Assembly (NCBI GenBank): GCA_017420455.1
Contig: JAFOJB010000521.1
Location: 1 to 5,659, forward strand
DNA length: 5,659 nucleotides
From: Blautia sp.
GTDB lineage: Bacteria; Bacillota; Clostridia; Lachnospirales; Lachnospiraceae
Reading direction: 5' to 3'
Shown: one piece after another, positions 5,006-5,659 of the stretch
How the letters are laid out: each line of letters begins with the position of its first letter
Numbering within the stretch: position 1 is the stretch's first letter
The notes under the pieces: model-generated
Database searches by the model: none
The model's input: only the letters and a program-made list of their open reading frames with translations
What the model was told of the DNA's origin: nothing
Made by a program: the position numbers and the translations under genes

Positions 5006-5659
5006 TCAATGCCCGCAGTAAATCCGGATAATCTCCTCCGGAATGATGCTTCTTACAAATTCGCTGTCCCAGGCAAGCTTTCCTGCCTCTTTCCGGGAAC
5101 CCGGGAGATCGGCGATCTCCTGAGGAAGGGGAAGCCTTTTCTGGATTCCCAGCAGTCCCGCATGGATCAGAAGCGCATAGACCAGATAAGGATTTCCGGA
5201 AGCATCGGGGGAACGCAGCTCTGCCCTTGTACGGTTCTGGAAAGTTTCAATATACATCAGTTCAGAACCGCCGGTATCGGACCAGTTTACCCTGTCCGGC
5301 GCATTGCTGCTGCCAAAACGGGAATACGAAGCATCCGTCGGATTCAGGAACAGGGTAATATCCCGGATCTTATCCAGAATTCCGGCCGCTGCATATTTTG
5401 CCATATCATTCCCGTCCCGGTCCGTCGCAAAGATATTGATATGATATCCGTTCCCCGGTTTTCCGGGAAGAGGCATCGGAGAAAAATCCGCCGCAAGCCC
5501 ATATCTGTCCGCCAGGGTGCTGACGACCATCTTGAAGGTTGTCGTCCGGTCCGCAGCCTTCAGGGGCTTTCCATAATGGAAATCGATCTCATTCTGCCCA
5601 GGTCCTCTCTCATGATGAGACCGCTCCGGGATCATGCCCATCTGTTCGATGGTCAGGCA
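5006..5659 (-). CDS. glnA: Glutamine synthetase family protein (C-terminal part, partial)
   Basis: The catalytic C-terminal 217 residues of a type I glutamine synthetase homologue are present; the N-terminus is beyond base 5659. The family joins ammonia to glutamate with ATP. Numbering from the window edge, visible motifs are RSHHERGPGQNEIDF (13-27) with metal ligands E17 and E24, the H73 ligand in GNGYHINI, R114 in SYSRFG, and RAELRSPDASGNPYL (145-159) with E147 and R149. The usual NRSxxIRIP loop, which carries two active-site arginines, reads GGSELMYIE (130-138): both arginines are missing (G131 and Y136). The adenylylation tyrosine loop is absent and the C-terminus is short, as in compact clostridial forms. 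The TGA is at 5008-5006, 41 bases before the ANTAR gene. It may be a true synthetase or a divergent paralogue, so the symbol is provisional. Confidence 0.88.
   Translation of the reverse strand, partial: CLTIEQMGMIPERSHHERGPGQNEIDFHYGKPLKAADRTTTFKMVVSTLADRYGLAADFSPMPLPGKPGNGYHINIFATDRDGNDMAKYAAAGILDKIRDITLFLNPTDASYSRFGSSNAPDRVNWSDTGGSELMYIETFQNRTRAELRSPDASGNPYLVYALLIHAGLLGIQKRLPLPQEIADLPGSRKEAGKLAWDSEFVRSIIPEEIIRIYCGH

Noticed and set aside
4965..5009. N-terminal extension of the ANTAR protein from a TTG at 5009
   Set aside because: The TTG overlaps the upstream TGA. The excellent AGGAGG at 4974-4979 is correctly spaced for the ATG at 4964 instead.

Overview
The window looks like a chromosomal segment of an anaerobic Clostridia bacterium, most likely Lachnospiraceae-like. 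The reasons are moderate GC, strong AGGAGG ribosome sites, an LL-diaminopimelate aminotransferase (DapL), the Gram-positive MurT/GatD pair, and a glutamine synthetase followed by an ANTAR regulator. No species can be named from the sequence.

Layout. Bases 1-170 hold the 3' end of an unidentified plus-strand gene. A 326-base gap follows (171-496). It contains a near-consensus sigma-A promoter (294-322) and, about 10 bases past its expected start point, a strong intrinsic terminator (339-377). Three plus-strand genes follow: dapL (497-1717), murT (1825-3396) and gatD (3627-4373). On the minus strand, running towards them, are the 3' part of a glutamine synthetase gene (5659-5006) and a downstream ANTAR-domain regulator (4964-4377). 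The gatD and ANTAR stop codons are only three bases apart. The terminator that serves the plus-strand genes lies inside the ANTAR coding sequence (4496-4540).

Function. The plus-strand genes form a peptidoglycan stem-peptide module. DapL makes LL-DAP, the precursor of the meso-DAP/lysine branch. MurT (ATP-dependent ligase) and GatD (glutaminase) together amidate D-glutamate of lipid II to D-isoglutamine. The minus-strand genes form a nitrogen module: a glutamine synthetase homologue and an RNA-binding antiterminator-type regulator. GatD consumes glutamine, so the two modules share a metabolite, but no regulatory link is visible.

What is unusual. (i) An 88-base tract of eleven 8-base units, most resembling TAAGGAAG, abuts the murT start and supplies its Shine-Dalgarno sequence. 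(ii) A Ser/Pro/Ala-rich insert in MurT is built from 11-, 9- and 24-base tandem duplications. (iii) The dapL promoter fires straight into a terminator. (iv) A perfect 13-bp terminator stem is embedded in the antisense ANTAR gene. (v) The glutamine synthetase homologue lacks two active-site arginines. (vi) The ANTAR protein has a receiver domain without a phosphorylatable aspartate. The gene families themselves are known. I see no clearly new multi-gene system, mobile element, CRISPR array, tRNA or rRNA.
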